NCBI GenBank assembly: GCA_016792865.1
Contig: JAEUMJ010000134.1
Location: 1-32,162 of the forward strand
Reading direction: 5' to 3'
Source of the DNA: Hyphomicrobiales bacterium
GTDB taxonomy: Bacteria; Pseudomonadota; Alphaproteobacteria; Rhizobiales; Aestuariivirgaceae
Length of the DNA stretch: 32,162 nucleotides
Part shown: positions 7,947-15,099 of the stretch, piece after piece
Position numbering within the stretch: the first letter of the stretch is position 1
Layout: every line of letters starts with the position of its first letter
Notes under the pieces: generated by a model
Database searches by the model: none
What the model was told of the DNA's origin: nothing
Seen by the model: only the letters and a program-made list of their open reading frames with translations
Program-made: the position numbers and the translations under genes

Positions 7947-8549
7947 ATGCGCATCCTGCTTCTCACCGCACATCCCCGGCATTCACAATCCATCGCACAA
8001 CGGGCGCTGAGCCAGGCCGCACGCGACATTCCCGGCGTCACCATGCGCGACCTCTACGCGCTCTATCCCGATTTCAACATCGATGCGGCCGGCGAACAGG
8101 CCATGCTGCTGGAGCACGATGTCATCATCCTCCAGCATCCGTTCTACTGGTATTCGGCCCCGGCCATCATCAAGGAGTGGCTGGATATCGTGCTGGAGTC
8201 CGGCTGGGCCTATGGCGATGGCGGCAACAAGCTGCACGGCAAGTACCTGATGAATGCGCTCAGCACCGGTGGCCGCGAGAACTTCTATCATCCGGAAGGC
8301 CGCAACCGCTTCACCATTGAAGAGTTGCTCGCCCCCTTCAACCAGACAGCCCATCTCTGCGGCATGGCCTACCTCAAGCCGTTTGTGATCTTCGCTGCCC
8401 GCAAGCAAGGCAGCGACGTGCTGACCCATCAGGCCCAGAATTACCGCCAGTGGCTGACCGGCCTCGCCCAGGGCCACACCGACCCCACCGAACATCTGGC
8501 CGGAGGCTATGTCCTGCCCGAAGGCTTCAAGCGGAGGCACGCCCTATGA
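7947..8549 (+). CDS. kefF: KefF-type NAD(P)H quinone oxidoreductase, ancillary to KefC
   Basis: A flavodoxin-fold quinone reductase of 200 residues. In Enterobacteria the KefF/KefG proteins bind the glutathione-gated K+ efflux protein KefC/KefB and are needed for its full activity during electrophile stress. The N-terminal RILLLTAHPRHSQS is the FMN phosphate-binding loop; VIILQHPFYWYSAPAIIKEWLDIV near residues 60-80 and the NALSTGGRENFYH segment near 110 are family hallmarks. I chose the ATG at 7947 because it starts the conserved beta-strand; the reading frame extends upstream without support. Its stop overlaps the kefC start by 4 nt (ATGA), so the two are translationally coupled. That coupling supports the KefF role over a generic NQO assignment. 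Confidence 0.9.
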   Translation: MRILLLTAHPRHSQSIAQRALSQAARDIPGVTMRDLYALYPDFNIDAAGEQAMLLEHDVIILQHPFYWYSAPAIIKEWLDIVLESGWAYGDGGNKLHGKYLMNALSTGGRENFYHPEGRNRFTIEELLAPFNQTAHLCGMAYLKPFVIFAARKQGSDVLTHQAQNYRQWLTGLAQGHTDPTEHLAGGYVLPEGFKRRHAL

Positions 8550-10411
8550 GCCTCAATGAATTCCTCCTCGGTGCGCTCATCTATCTCGCGGCTGCGGTCA
8601 TTTCGGCCCCGCTGGCGAAACGCCTTGGCCTCGGCTCGGTGCTGGGCTTCCTCGCGGCGGGCGCCATCATCGGGCCATCGATGCTGGGCCTTGTGGGCCG
8701 CGAAGGCGAAGCCGTGAAGCACTTCGCCGAATTCGGCGTCATCGTGATGCTGTTTCTTGTCGGGCTTGAGCTTGAGCCTTCAAAGCTCTGGCAGTTGCGC
8801 AAGCAGATCTTCGGCCTCGGCCTGCTGCAGGTTGCGGGCGTGGCGACGATCACCGGCGCTGCCTCGCTCGCGGTCAGCAGCGGCTGGCGCGAGAGCCTTG
8901 CGATCGGTCTCATTCTCGCCCTGTCGTCGACGGCCATCGTGCTGCAAACCATGGGCGAGAAAGGCACCCTGAAAACACCTGTCGGGCAATCGGTGTTCTC
9001 CGTCCTGCTGTTCCAGGATATCTCCGTCATTCCCATGCTGGCGCTCTTGCCGCTGCTTGCGGTTGCGGCCGCACATGGCGGCGGTGATGCCCACGGTGCC
9101 ACGCTGATCGGAGAGTATCCGGTCTGGGCACAGGCGCTGCTCACCATCGGTGCTGTCGTGCTCGTGCTGGTCGCGGGCCGATATCTGATGCGTCCCCTCT
9201 TCCGCATCGTCGCCGATACGGGCACGCGGGAGATCTTCGTCGCCTTCGCGCTGCTGATTGTGGTGGGCATCACCCTGCTCATGGGCCTTGTCGGCCTGTC
9301 GCCCGCCCTCGGCACCTTCCTTGCCGGTGTGGTCCTGGCCGACAGTGAATACAGGCACGAGCTTGAAATGGACCTGAACCCCTTCAAGGGCCTGCTGCTT
9401 GCCATCTTCTTCATCGCCGTTGGGGCGGGCATCGATTTCTCTCTGGTGGCGTCCGCACCGGTCCTTCTCGCCTGCGGACTTGTGCTGTACATCGCGCTGA
9501 AGCTCGCCGCACAGGCCGGACTCGCCCGCCTGTTCGGCATGAACGGGCCGGATACATCACGCTTCTCGTTCGCCCTTGCGCAAGGGTCTGAATTCGGTTT
9601 CGTGCTGATTGCTTTCTGTGCCGGGCTGGGACTTCTCAGCGGCGACATGCCGGGCCTGCTCACTGCCGTCATAGCCCTGTCCATGGCCGCGGCTCCGCTG
9701 TTGATGCTGTTCGACGAGAAGGTCATGCAGCCGCGTTTTGCCGATGGCGATTTCCTGCGCGAGCATGATGTGGTCTCGCATTCCGGCGTGGACGTGATCA
9801 TTGCGGGCCATGGTCGCTTCGGCATGACGATCGGCCGCGTGCTGAATGCGCAAGGCAAGCGCACCGTGGTTCTTGACCTGGATTCCTCGCAGGTGGATGC
9901 GCTCCGCAAGTTCGGCTTCAAGGTGTTCTATGGCGATGCGCTGCGGCTTGATCTCCTGGAGTCGGCAGGCGCAAAGGAGGCCAAGGTGCTGGTCATCGCA
10001 ATCGACGACCGCGAGAAAACCACCGAGCTTGTGAAGCTGGCAAAGCAGAACTTCCCGCACCTCAAGCTGCTGGTGCGGGTCTTTGACCGCGCTCATGCCT
10101 ATGAAGTGATCCACGAGGGCGTGAACGAGGTTTACCGGGAAGTCTATGGCACCTCTCTCGATGTCGCGCGGGACACGCTCACCAGCCTCGGCCTTCACCC
10201 CTATGAGGCGCAACGGGCCATCACACGCTTCCGCGCCCACGACGAGCGCTTCCTGCGCAAGTCAGCCGCTCATGCCGATGACGAGAGCAAGCTCATCGAC
10301 ATTGCCCGGCAGTCCCGTGCCGAGATTGCCCGCGTCTTTGCCTCGGACAAGGGCGGTGAACAGGCCCAGCCCGACAAGTCCTGGCATGACGATGATCAAT
10401 TGCAGCACTAG
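8546..10411 (+). CDS. kefC: Glutathione-regulated potassium-efflux system protein KefC (CPA2 family)
   Basis: A 621-residue inner-membrane monovalent cation/proton antiporter. Residues 1-390 form about twelve hydrophobic helices with family motifs: GSVLGFLAAGAIIGPS near 30, FLVGLELEP near 70, LALSSTAIVLQ near 130, VLLFQDISVIPML near 150 and LSPALGTFLAGVVLADS near 270. Residues 410-540 are a cytosolic RCK/TrkA-N domain starting IIAGHGRFGMTIGRVL, with the acidic VLDLDSSQVD that binds the nucleotide adenine ribose. The role is K+ efflux and cytoplasmic acidification under electrophile stress, gated by glutathione adducts; whether this organism uses glutathione gating is inferred. The coupled kefF gene supports the assignment. 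It is convergent with the EamA transporter 15 nt downstream. Confidence 0.92.
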   Translation: MSLNEFLLGALIYLAAAVISAPLAKRLGLGSVLGFLAAGAIIGPSMLGLVGREGEAVKHFAEFGVIVMLFLVGLELEPSKLWQLRKQIFGLGLLQVAGVATITGAASLAVSSGWRESLAIGLILALSSTAIVLQTMGEKGTLKTPVGQSVFSVLLFQDISVIPMLALLPLLAVAAAHGGGDAHGATLIGEYPVWAQALLTIGAVVLVLVAGRYLMRPLFRIVADTGTREIFVAFALLIVVGITLLMGLVGLSPALGTFLAGVVLADSEYRHELEMDLNPFKGLLLAIFFIAVGAGIDFSLVASAPVLLACGLVLYIALKLAAQAGLARLFGMNGPDTSRFSFALAQGSEFGFVLIAFCAGLGLLSGDMPGLLTAVIALSMAAAPLLMLFDEKVMQPRFADGDFLREHDVVSHSGVDVIIAGHGRFGMTIGRVLNAQGKRTVVLDLDSSQVDALRKFGFKVFYGDALRLDLLESAGAKEAKVLVIAIDDREKTTELVKLAKQNFPHLKLLVRVFDRAHAYEVIHEGVNEVYREVYGTSLDVARDTLTSLGLHPYEAQRAITRFRAHDERFLRKSAAHADDESKLIDIARQSRAEIARVFASDKGGEQAQPDKSWHDDDQLQH

Positions 10412-10426
10412 GGCGTCTTCATCACG

Positions 10427-11323
10427 CTAGGAAAGCGGCTTCGGCGTCGCCCGCGCCACGATGATGATTCCGGCAAGCGAGACTGCCAGGCCAATCGCCA
10501 TGGCCCAGGACAAGGACTCGCCGAACATGGCCCAGGCCCAGACCATCACCATGGGCGGACTCATGTAGAGGACCGCCGACACGCGCGCCGGCGATGACCG
10601 GCGCAGCGCGAGATAGTAGATGCCCCACGACATGAAGGTGGCAACGAACACCAGCCAGAGTATGCCGCCGATGAATTCGATCCGCATCACCGGAAGCACT
10701 CCGCCGTCGTGCCAGGCGAAAAGGCCAAACACGGCGGCCGCCGCGAGGCATTGAAGGGCAAGCGATTGATGCACCGCCATCTGTTGCGAGGGCCAGCGCT
10801 TCTGCAGCAGCACCACGATCGCCAGAGCCACCGTGCCCAGGATCGGCAAGCCGTAGGCCCATGGCTTGCCGCCCCCCAGATGCAGTGAACCGCCACAGGC
10901 AAGCAACACGCCCGCCAGGCCGATGACGGTGCCAAGCCACTGCCGACGGTTCAGCCTCTCGCCCAGCACAGGCCACGACAGCACCGCCACGGCCAGCGGC
11001 AACATGTCGGTGATCAGCGCCACAAGCCCGGTTGGCACGCCCTGCCCGATGGCAAGTGCGAAGGTGCCGAGATAGCTCGCCATGCCGAAGCCGCCGAAAA
11101 TGACCTGCGTGATGATCTCGCGCCAGCGCATGCGCGGGCCGAACAAGAGTGCGAGCGGCAGCAGGATCACGCCCGACAGGAGGCTTCGCCATAGCAGGAT
11201 GAGGAATATCGGCGCATAGTCGCTGGCAAAGCGCACGCCGATGAAGCCGCCGCTCCACGAGACGAGCAGCAGCGCATCCATCAGCAACATTCCCGCCACT
11301 GTCAAGAAAACCGGTCTGCCCAT
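10427..11323 (-). CDS. EamA/DMT-family transporter
   Basis: A 298-residue inner-membrane protein of the drug/metabolite transporter superfamily. Ten hydrophobic helices arranged as two EamA repeats can be traced, the first beginning LLVSWSGGFIGVRFASDYAP with the usual Trp-Ser-Gly start, the second with PWAYGLPILGTVALAIVVLL. The conserved SPPMVMVWAWAMFGESLSW in the last third matches the family Pro/Glu motif. I chose the ATG at 11323 because GGAGCGGGA precedes it; the open frame reaches further upstream to 11443 but that part is non-membranous and would invade the divergent promoter. The substrate cannot be predicted; members export amino acids, metabolites or drugs. It is divergent from the aminotransferase gene, with 125 bp between starts. 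Confidence 0.88.
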   Translation of the reverse strand: MGRPVFLTVAGMLLMDALLLVSWSGGFIGVRFASDYAPIFLILLWRSLLSGVILLPLALLFGPRMRWREIITQVIFGGFGMASYLGTFALAIGQGVPTGLVALITDMLPLAVAVLSWPVLGERLNRRQWLGTVIGLAGVLLACGGSLHLGGGKPWAYGLPILGTVALAIVVLLQKRWPSQQMAVHQSLALQCLAAAAVFGLFAWHDGGVLPVMRIEFIGGILWLVFVATFMSWGIYYLALRRSSPARVSAVLYMSPPMVMVWAWAMFGESLSWAMAIGLAVSLAGIIIVARATPKPLS

Positions 11324-11448
11324 TCCCGCTCCGCCATTGATGCCATTGTAAAGGCTGGGCAAAAAAGACGCACGACGGAAGCGAAGCCCATTCGCCTGTC
11401 CCCGACCTGATGGTTTGCTGCCGGACGATTTTCCGCTACTCATGCGCC

Positions 11449-12399
11449 ATGAACACTCCCCAGACCAATATCCACGACATTCAGATCGATCCCCGCAACC
11501 TCGACATCCTCATTTCGGTGAACGGCAAGCTTGTGCCCCGGGCCGAAGCCATGGTGTCGGTTTTCGACTCCGGCTTCATCCTTGGCGATGGCGTATGGGA
11601 AGGCTTGCGGCTGGTCAGCGGCGGCGTTCCATTCCTGCGCGCCCATATCGAGCGACTCTATGAAGGCGCGAAGGCGATCTTCATGGAGATCGGCCTGACG
11701 CCGGACGAGCTGGTGAAGCGGTTGTTCGACTGCATCGATGCCAACAGGATGAACGACGGCGTGCACATCCGCCTGATGGTCACCCGCGGGGTGAAGGCAA
11801 CCCCCTATCAGGATCCGCGCGTCACCATCTCGCCCGCCACCATTGTCATCATTCCCGAATACAAGGAACCGAACCCGAAGAAATTTACCGAGGGCCTCTC
11901 GCTCCACACCGTGAACGTGCGCCGAGGCGCACCCGATGTTCAGGACCAGAAGCTGAATTCGCATTCGAAGCTCAACTGCATCACGGCATGCGTGCAGGCG
12001 GCCAATGCCGGAGCCGACGAGGCCCTGATGCTCGACCCGCTCGGCTTCGTCGCCACCTGCAATTCCACGCACTTCTTCATCGTGCGGCGTGGCGAGCTTT
12101 GGACCTCCACCGGGCAATACTGCATTCCCGGAATCACCCGCGGCAACATGCTGCGCGTGGCAAGGTCGCTCGGCATACCGGCCTTCGAACGGCAGTTCTC
12201 GCTCTATGATGTCTATGGGGCAGATGAAGCCTTCGTCACCGGTACCTTCGCCGGCCTCATTCCGGTGCGCATCATCGATGGCCGACCGGTCCGCAACCCG
12301 CTCTCGTCAGAACCGTGGAGCGGAGCCGGCCCCATCTCGCGCAAGCTCTCTGAAGGCTACAAGGCCCTCTGCAAGGCCGAAAGTTCCCGCAGTCTCTGA
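11449..12399 (+). CDS. Class IV aminotransferase (branched-chain / D-amino acid aminotransferase-like)
   Basis: A PLP-dependent fold-type IV aminotransferase or lyase of 316 residues. SVFDSGFILGDGVWEGLR near residues 38-55 is the conserved N-terminal substrate-side motif. QDQKLNSHSKLNCITAC near 165 contains the PLP Lys in the DxKxxx-LN context, and EALMLDPLGFVATCNSTHFFIV near 190 carries the glutamate-loop region, where the usual E-G-x-x-S-N reads FVATCNSTH, a variant. GQYCIPGITRGNML near 225 is the phosphate-cup motif. Its downstream partner starts 17 nt after its stop. Variant active-site residues argue against calling it IlvE outright; the substrate is unknown. The ATG at 11449 was chosen because the conserved fold begins about 20 residues later. 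Confidence 0.87.
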   Translation: MNTPQTNIHDIQIDPRNLDILISVNGKLVPRAEAMVSVFDSGFILGDGVWEGLRLVSGGVPFLRAHIERLYEGAKAIFMEIGLTPDELVKRLFDCIDANRMNDGVHIRLMVTRGVKATPYQDPRVTISPATIVIIPEYKEPNPKKFTEGLSLHTVNVRRGAPDVQDQKLNSHSKLNCITACVQAANAGADEALMLDPLGFVATCNSTHFFIVRRGELWTSTGQYCIPGITRGNMLRVARSLGIPAFERQFSLYDVYGADEAFVTGTFAGLIPVRIIDGRPVRNPLSSEPWSGAGPISRKLSEGYKALCKAESSRSL

Positions 12400-12416
12400 A
12401 CGGACACGACAACGCC

Positions 12417-13142
12417 ATGACAATCCTCGCCATGTGGAGCGGCCCCCGCAACATCTCCACGGCCATGATGTATTCCTTCGGCAATCGCGCCGATTGCGAA
12501 GCCTGGGACGAACCGTTCTACGGCTTCTCCCTCACCACCCGCGGCAACGATCATCCGATGCGGAACGAGATCATCGCCGACATGGAAACCGATTGGGACA
12601 AGCTGGTGAAGGCTTGCACCACGCCTTCGGCCAAGCCGCTTTTCTATCAGAAGCACATGACCCACCACATGCTAGAGGGCTATGATCGCAGCTTCATTCT
12701 CGGCCTGACCAACGCCTTCCTCATCCGTGATCCGGCGCGCGTGCTCACCAGCTACGCAAAGAAGTGGGCGGAGGTGGACCTTCAAGCCATCGGCTTTGTA
12801 GAGCAGTCGGACATTTTCGACATGGTGGCCGACAGGCTGGGCCACGCGCCGCCCGTCGTGGATTCCGAGGATATTCTCGCCAATCCGCGCGGGGTCTTGT
12901 CAAGGCTCTGCGCCGCCTGTGGCATTGCCTTCGACGAGGCGATGCTGAAATGGCCGCAAGGCCCCAAGCCCTTCGACGGCGTATGGGCCAGGCATTGGTA
13001 CAATGCGGTGTGGCAGTCGGAGGGTTTTGGCAAATCCGAAGAAGACACCGTGCCGCCTCTCCCGGCCCATCTCGCCCGCGTGGCCGACCAGGCCCGGCCC
13101 TATTACGAGAAGCTCAGCCGTCACGCCCTGAAGGCGGAATAG
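12417..13142 (+). CDS. Sulfotransferase-like P-loop protein paired with the class IV aminotransferase
   Basis: A 241-residue protein with a sulfotransferase-type fold. AMWSGPRNISTAMMYSF (residues 5-21) resembles the 5'-phosphosulfate-binding loop of PAPS sulfotransferases. DEPFYGF near 31, FLIRDPARVLTSYAK near 101 (the 3'-phosphate-binding Arg/Ser region) and VVDSEDILANPRGVLSRLC near 145 complete the pattern. It starts 17 nt after the aminotransferase and is followed by a clear hairpin, so the two form a bicistronic unit. From memory, plant chloroplast 'branched-chain-amino-acid aminotransferase-like' proteins carry a similar domain fused ahead of a class IV aminotransferase. A shared pathway is therefore likely, though no reaction is known to me. 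Confidence 0.8.
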   Translation: MTILAMWSGPRNISTAMMYSFGNRADCEAWDEPFYGFSLTTRGNDHPMRNEIIADMETDWDKLVKACTTPSAKPLFYQKHMTHHMLEGYDRSFILGLTNAFLIRDPARVLTSYAKKWAEVDLQAIGFVEQSDIFDMVADRLGHAPPVVDSEDILANPRGVLSRLCAACGIAFDEAMLKWPQGPKPFDGVWARHWYNAVWQSEGFGKSEEDTVPPLPAHLARVADQARPYYEKLSRHALKAE

Positions 13143-13156
13143 GATTGCGGAAATGA

Positions 13157-13185
13157 GAAAGGGCCGGGTTGCCCCGGCCCCTTTC
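13157..13185 (+). terminator. Rho-independent-type hairpin after the sulfotransferase-like gene
   Basis: GAAAGGGCCGGG pairs with CCCGGCCCCTTTC with a single bulged C and a short loop, 14 nt after the stop codon. The symmetrical A/T flanks could let it serve the convergent fliJ transcript too. Confidence 0.65.
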
Positions 13186-13207
13186 GTGTTCGCTGGCCTC
13201 GATCGGC

Positions 13208-13606
13208 TCAGCGTGCGATGGCGTGACCGATCATGGCGCCGGGCGGCGGCGTCATCGGGGCGGGCTTCAGCGAGCCGCCTTCCTTTTCGACGAGAAGCTC
13301 CACCTTGCGGAGTTCGGTTTCCTCGTCCTTGAGCTTGTCCTTCATGGCATCGTGCTGGTCGCGCAGTTCGGCAACCGTGCGCAGGATGTTGTCACGGCGC
13401 GAGCGCACCGATTTCGCAGCCATGGAATAATTGACGTTGTTGGGATCCGAAATGCCTGTCCGCGCCTCTTCGGCCTTCACATGGGCATCGAGTTCGTCAT
13501 GCTTCCTCATGAGGTCCTGGATCATCATGTCCATATCGGCCACCTGGCGGCGGACGTCCTCGGTGCGGAAGCGGTGAAGCCTCAGAAGGCTATCGCGTGA
13601 ACGCAT
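13208..13606 (-). CDS. fliJ: Flagellar export protein FliJ (alphaproteobacterial type)
   Basis: FliJ is the coiled-coil stalk of the flagellar type III export ATPase FliI and shuttles export chaperones. The 132-residue protein is almost wholly charged helix: MRSRDSLLRLHRFRTEDVRRQVA at the start, AEEARTGISDP near residue 45, RRDNILRTVAELRDQHDAM near 71. The SRD-LLRL-RF start and the RTGISDP segment are characteristic of rhizobial FliJ. No other flagellar gene is within the window, so it is separated from fliI here unless the downstream genes are elsewhere. It is divergent from ctrA, and the three GANTC sites at 13673-13697 lie 67-91 nt upstream of its start. CtrA or GcrA control of fliJ is plausible. 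The assignment could be confused with other short coiled coils, but the motifs fit well. Confidence 0.85.
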   Translation of the reverse strand: MRSRDSLLRLHRFRTEDVRRQVADMDMMIQDLMRKHDELDAHVKAEEARTGISDPNNVNYSMAAKSVRSRRDNILRTVAELRDQHDAMKDKLKDEETELRKVELLVEKEGGSLKPAPMTPPPGAMIGHAIAR

Positions 13607-13672
13607 TTTTTCCTCACTCTACACAACACACTGACTGCCGCCCCGAGTGTCTTATCTGCGAGTGAATTCAAT

Positions 13673-13697
13673 GACTCTATCCACGAGTCACCGAATC
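13673..13697. promoter_or_regulatory. Cluster of three GANTC (CcrM methylation) sites
   Basis: GACTC at 13673, GAGTC at 13685 and GAATC at 13693 fall within 25 bp. GANTC is expected about once per 256 bp by base chance, so three this close is notable. CcrM methylates GANTC in alphaproteobacteria and GcrA reads the methylation at cell-cycle promoters, including ctrA P1 in Caulobacter. The cluster is 67-91 nt from fliJ and about 330-350 nt from ctrA, so it may serve either. Confidence 0.65.
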
Positions 13698-13810
13698 AAC
13701 TAGCTCTGTCCGGGTCAGTCCAATCGCGTTCATCATGAACAATCAGGTTTAAGACGGGGTAAACCGGGCAGCCATGTCAGGCACGGTCGAGCAAAAATTC
13801 GCATTCAGGA

Positions 13811-13860
13811 CACAAGCCCCACATCTTGTGGGCGGTCCTGTTGCCACACAAGATGTTGTG
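13811..13860. repeat. Interleaved CACAAG/CTTGTG inverted repeats upstream of ctrA
   Basis: CACAAG at 13811, ACATCTTGTG at 13821-13830 and CACAAGATGT at 13847-13856 alternate in orientation; the last two are perfect 10-bp inverted copies with a 16-nt spacer. The left arm is itself within the dyad CCACA-TCT-TGTGG (13819-13831). This looks like an operator array for a dimeric regulator or a strong stem-loop in a long ctrA leader. The binding protein is unknown. Confidence 0.5.
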
Positions 13861-13900
13861 GCCGTTTTGCCGTATTCCCGCCAAAAGGGCTTAGGTTTTG

Positions 13901-13937
13901 TTAACCTTTCTCAGCCTATCTTAATGTTCACAGTTAA
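13901..13937 (+). promoter_or_regulatory. TTAA motif cluster, possible CtrA autoregulatory sites
   Basis: TTAACC at 13901-13906 matches the start of the CtrA half-site TTAACCAT; TTAA recurs at 13921 and 13934, the last reading ATTAAC on the other strand within AACCATTAAC. None forms the full TTAA-N7-TTAA spacing, so these are half-site candidates only. They lie 87-123 nt upstream of the ctrA start. Confidence 0.4.
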
Positions 13938-14023
13938 TGGTTCGTAGCGCGCCCAACCGGGCGGCGCCGTGTTGAATTATAAGGGCACTGTGGGGAACAG
14001 TGCTCGGATCGAAGGGGATTCGC

Positions 14024-14737
14024 ATGAGAGTTTTGCTGATCGAGGATGATACCGCGACGGCCCAGAGCATCGAGCTGATGCTCAAGTCTGAAGGTTTCAA
14101 TGTGTATACCACCGATCTCGGTGAAGAAGGCGTCGATCTCGGAAAGCTCTACGACTACGACATCATTCTTCTCGACATCAACCTGCCGGACATGTCCGGC
14201 TACGAAGTGCTGAAGGCGCTGCGCGTCTCGAAAGTCGGCACGCCGATCCTCATTCTCTCCGGCCTCGCCGCCATCGAAGACAAGGTCAAGGGCCTGGGCT
14301 TCGGTGCCGACGACTACATGACCAAGCCTTTCCACAAGGACGAACTGGTGGCCCGCATCCATGCCGTGGTGCGCCGCTCCAAGGGCCATGCCCAATCGGT
14401 CATTCACACCGGCGAACTCGTCGTCAACCTCGACACCAAGACGGTGGAAGTCGGCGGCCAGCGCGTCCACCTCACCGGCAAGGAATACCAGATGCTGGAG
14501 CTGCTCTCGCTCCGCAAGGGCACAACGCTCACGAAGGAAATGTTCCTCAATCACCTCTACGGTGGCATGGACGAGCCCGAACTCAAGATCATCGACGTGT
14601 TCATCTGCAAGCTGCGCAAGAAGCTCGCTGTTGCGGCCCAGGGCAAGAACTTCATCGAAACCGTCTGGGGCCGCGGCTATGTGCTCCGTGACGGCGCCCC
14701 GCCGATGGGCGAAGAGGATATGCGCGAAAGCGCCTGA
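14024..14737 (+). CDS. ctrA: Cell-cycle master response regulator CtrA
   Basis: CtrA is the OmpR-family transcription factor that controls cell-cycle, motility, division and envelope genes in alphaproteobacteria. The 237-residue protein has a receiver domain (residues 1-115) with the acidic pair D8-D9, phosphoacceptor D51 in [11 protein letters not shown], and K103-like in [11 protein letters not shown], then a winged helix (130-230) with [30 protein letters not shown] and the wing GRGYVLRD. Sequence is close to the Caulobacter/rhizobial proteins throughout. The ATG at 14024 follows AAGGGG; the upstream extension of the frame to 14000 is not family-like. The C-terminus ends Ser-Ala, similar to the short non-polar tails recognised by ClpXP in CtrA of Caulobacter. 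Its phosphodonor ChpT and antagonist SciP are also in this window. Confidence 0.98.
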   Translation: MRVLLIEDDTATAQSIELMLKSEGFNVYTTDLGEEGVDLGKLYDYDIILLDINLPDMSGYEVLKALRVSKVGTPILILSGLAAIEDKVKGLGFGADDYMTKPFHKDELVARIHAVVRRSKGHAQSVIHTGELVVNLDTKTVEVGGQRVHLTGKEYQMLELLSLRKGTTLTKEMFLNHLYGGMDEPELKIIDVFICKLRKKLAVAAQGKNFIETVWGRGYVLRDGAPPMGEEDMRESA

Positions 14738-14762
14738 TCCCCCCCCCTCACCGTTTTCATGG

Positions 14763-14794
14763 AAAAGGCACCCATCGGGTGCCTTTTGTCTTTT
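14763..14794 (+). terminator. Rho-independent terminator of ctrA
   Basis: AAAAGGCACCC, a 3-nt loop (ATC) and GGGTGCCTTTT form a perfect 11-bp stem, followed by GTCTTTT, 26 nt after the ctrA stop. It separates ctrA from the small gene at 14882. Confidence 0.9.
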
Positions 14795-14881
14795 CGGGCT
14801 GCCCCCTGCGCTCTCCTGCCGCTTGTGCCCGTTCCTGACCGCGCCCACATGTGAAGGATACCCGCTGATGGGAGGATCCAC

Positions 14882-15085
14882 ATGGCGCTTGAAGAACTTG
14901 AAGCACAGATCAACCTGCTGCTGACCTCGATCGAGGAGAATCCGGAAGACATCCACGAACTTCACGAACTGATCCGGCAGAAGCTGGCCCAGATCCGCGC
15001 ACTCGGCCTTCCCATGCCGGCCGATCTCGTGGAGCTTGAGCAAAGGCTGGAAGCAGGCTTCGAGGCACCCGACCCCGATGCCTGA
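14882..15085 (+). CDS. Small acidic helical protein of unknown function
   Basis: A 67-residue protein with no family I recognise. GGGAGGAT sits at the right distance before the ATG, so translation is well supported. The sequence is strongly amphipathic and acidic: LEELEAQINLLLTSIEENPEDIHELHELIRQKLAQIRALGLPMPADLVELEQRLEAG in outline, with Leu spaced as two or three helices likely to dimerise. It lacks Cys, Trp and Tyr. It lies just beyond the ctrA terminator on the same strand and converges with the RTX gene 14 nt away. Its position next to ctrA suggests, without proving, a regulatory or adaptor role. Confidence 0.75.
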   Translation: MALEELEAQINLLLTSIEENPEDIHELHELIRQKLAQIRALGLPMPADLVELEQRLEAGFEAPDPDA

Positions 15086-15099
15086 CAGCGAGGCAGGTT

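Larger units (their letters stand above)
13607..14023. promoter_or_regulatory. Divergent fliJ-ctrA regulatory region (417 bp)
   Basis: No convincing gene lies here. The stretch is AT-richer than its surroundings. It holds three clustered GANTC sites (13673-13697), a set of CACAAG/CTTGTG dyads (13811-13860), TTAA-containing motifs (13901-13937) that could be CtrA sites, and a fourth GANTC (14017-14021) touching the ctrA ribosome site. A possible sigma-70 promoter for ctrA is TTGTTA at 13898-13903 with a poor -10 near 13921. Confidence 0.7.

Noticed and set aside
8581-9921. 446-codon minus-strand open frame
   Set aside because: Antisense to kefC. The composition (Ser/Arg/Pro/Thr-rich) and lack of motifs mark it as a shadow.
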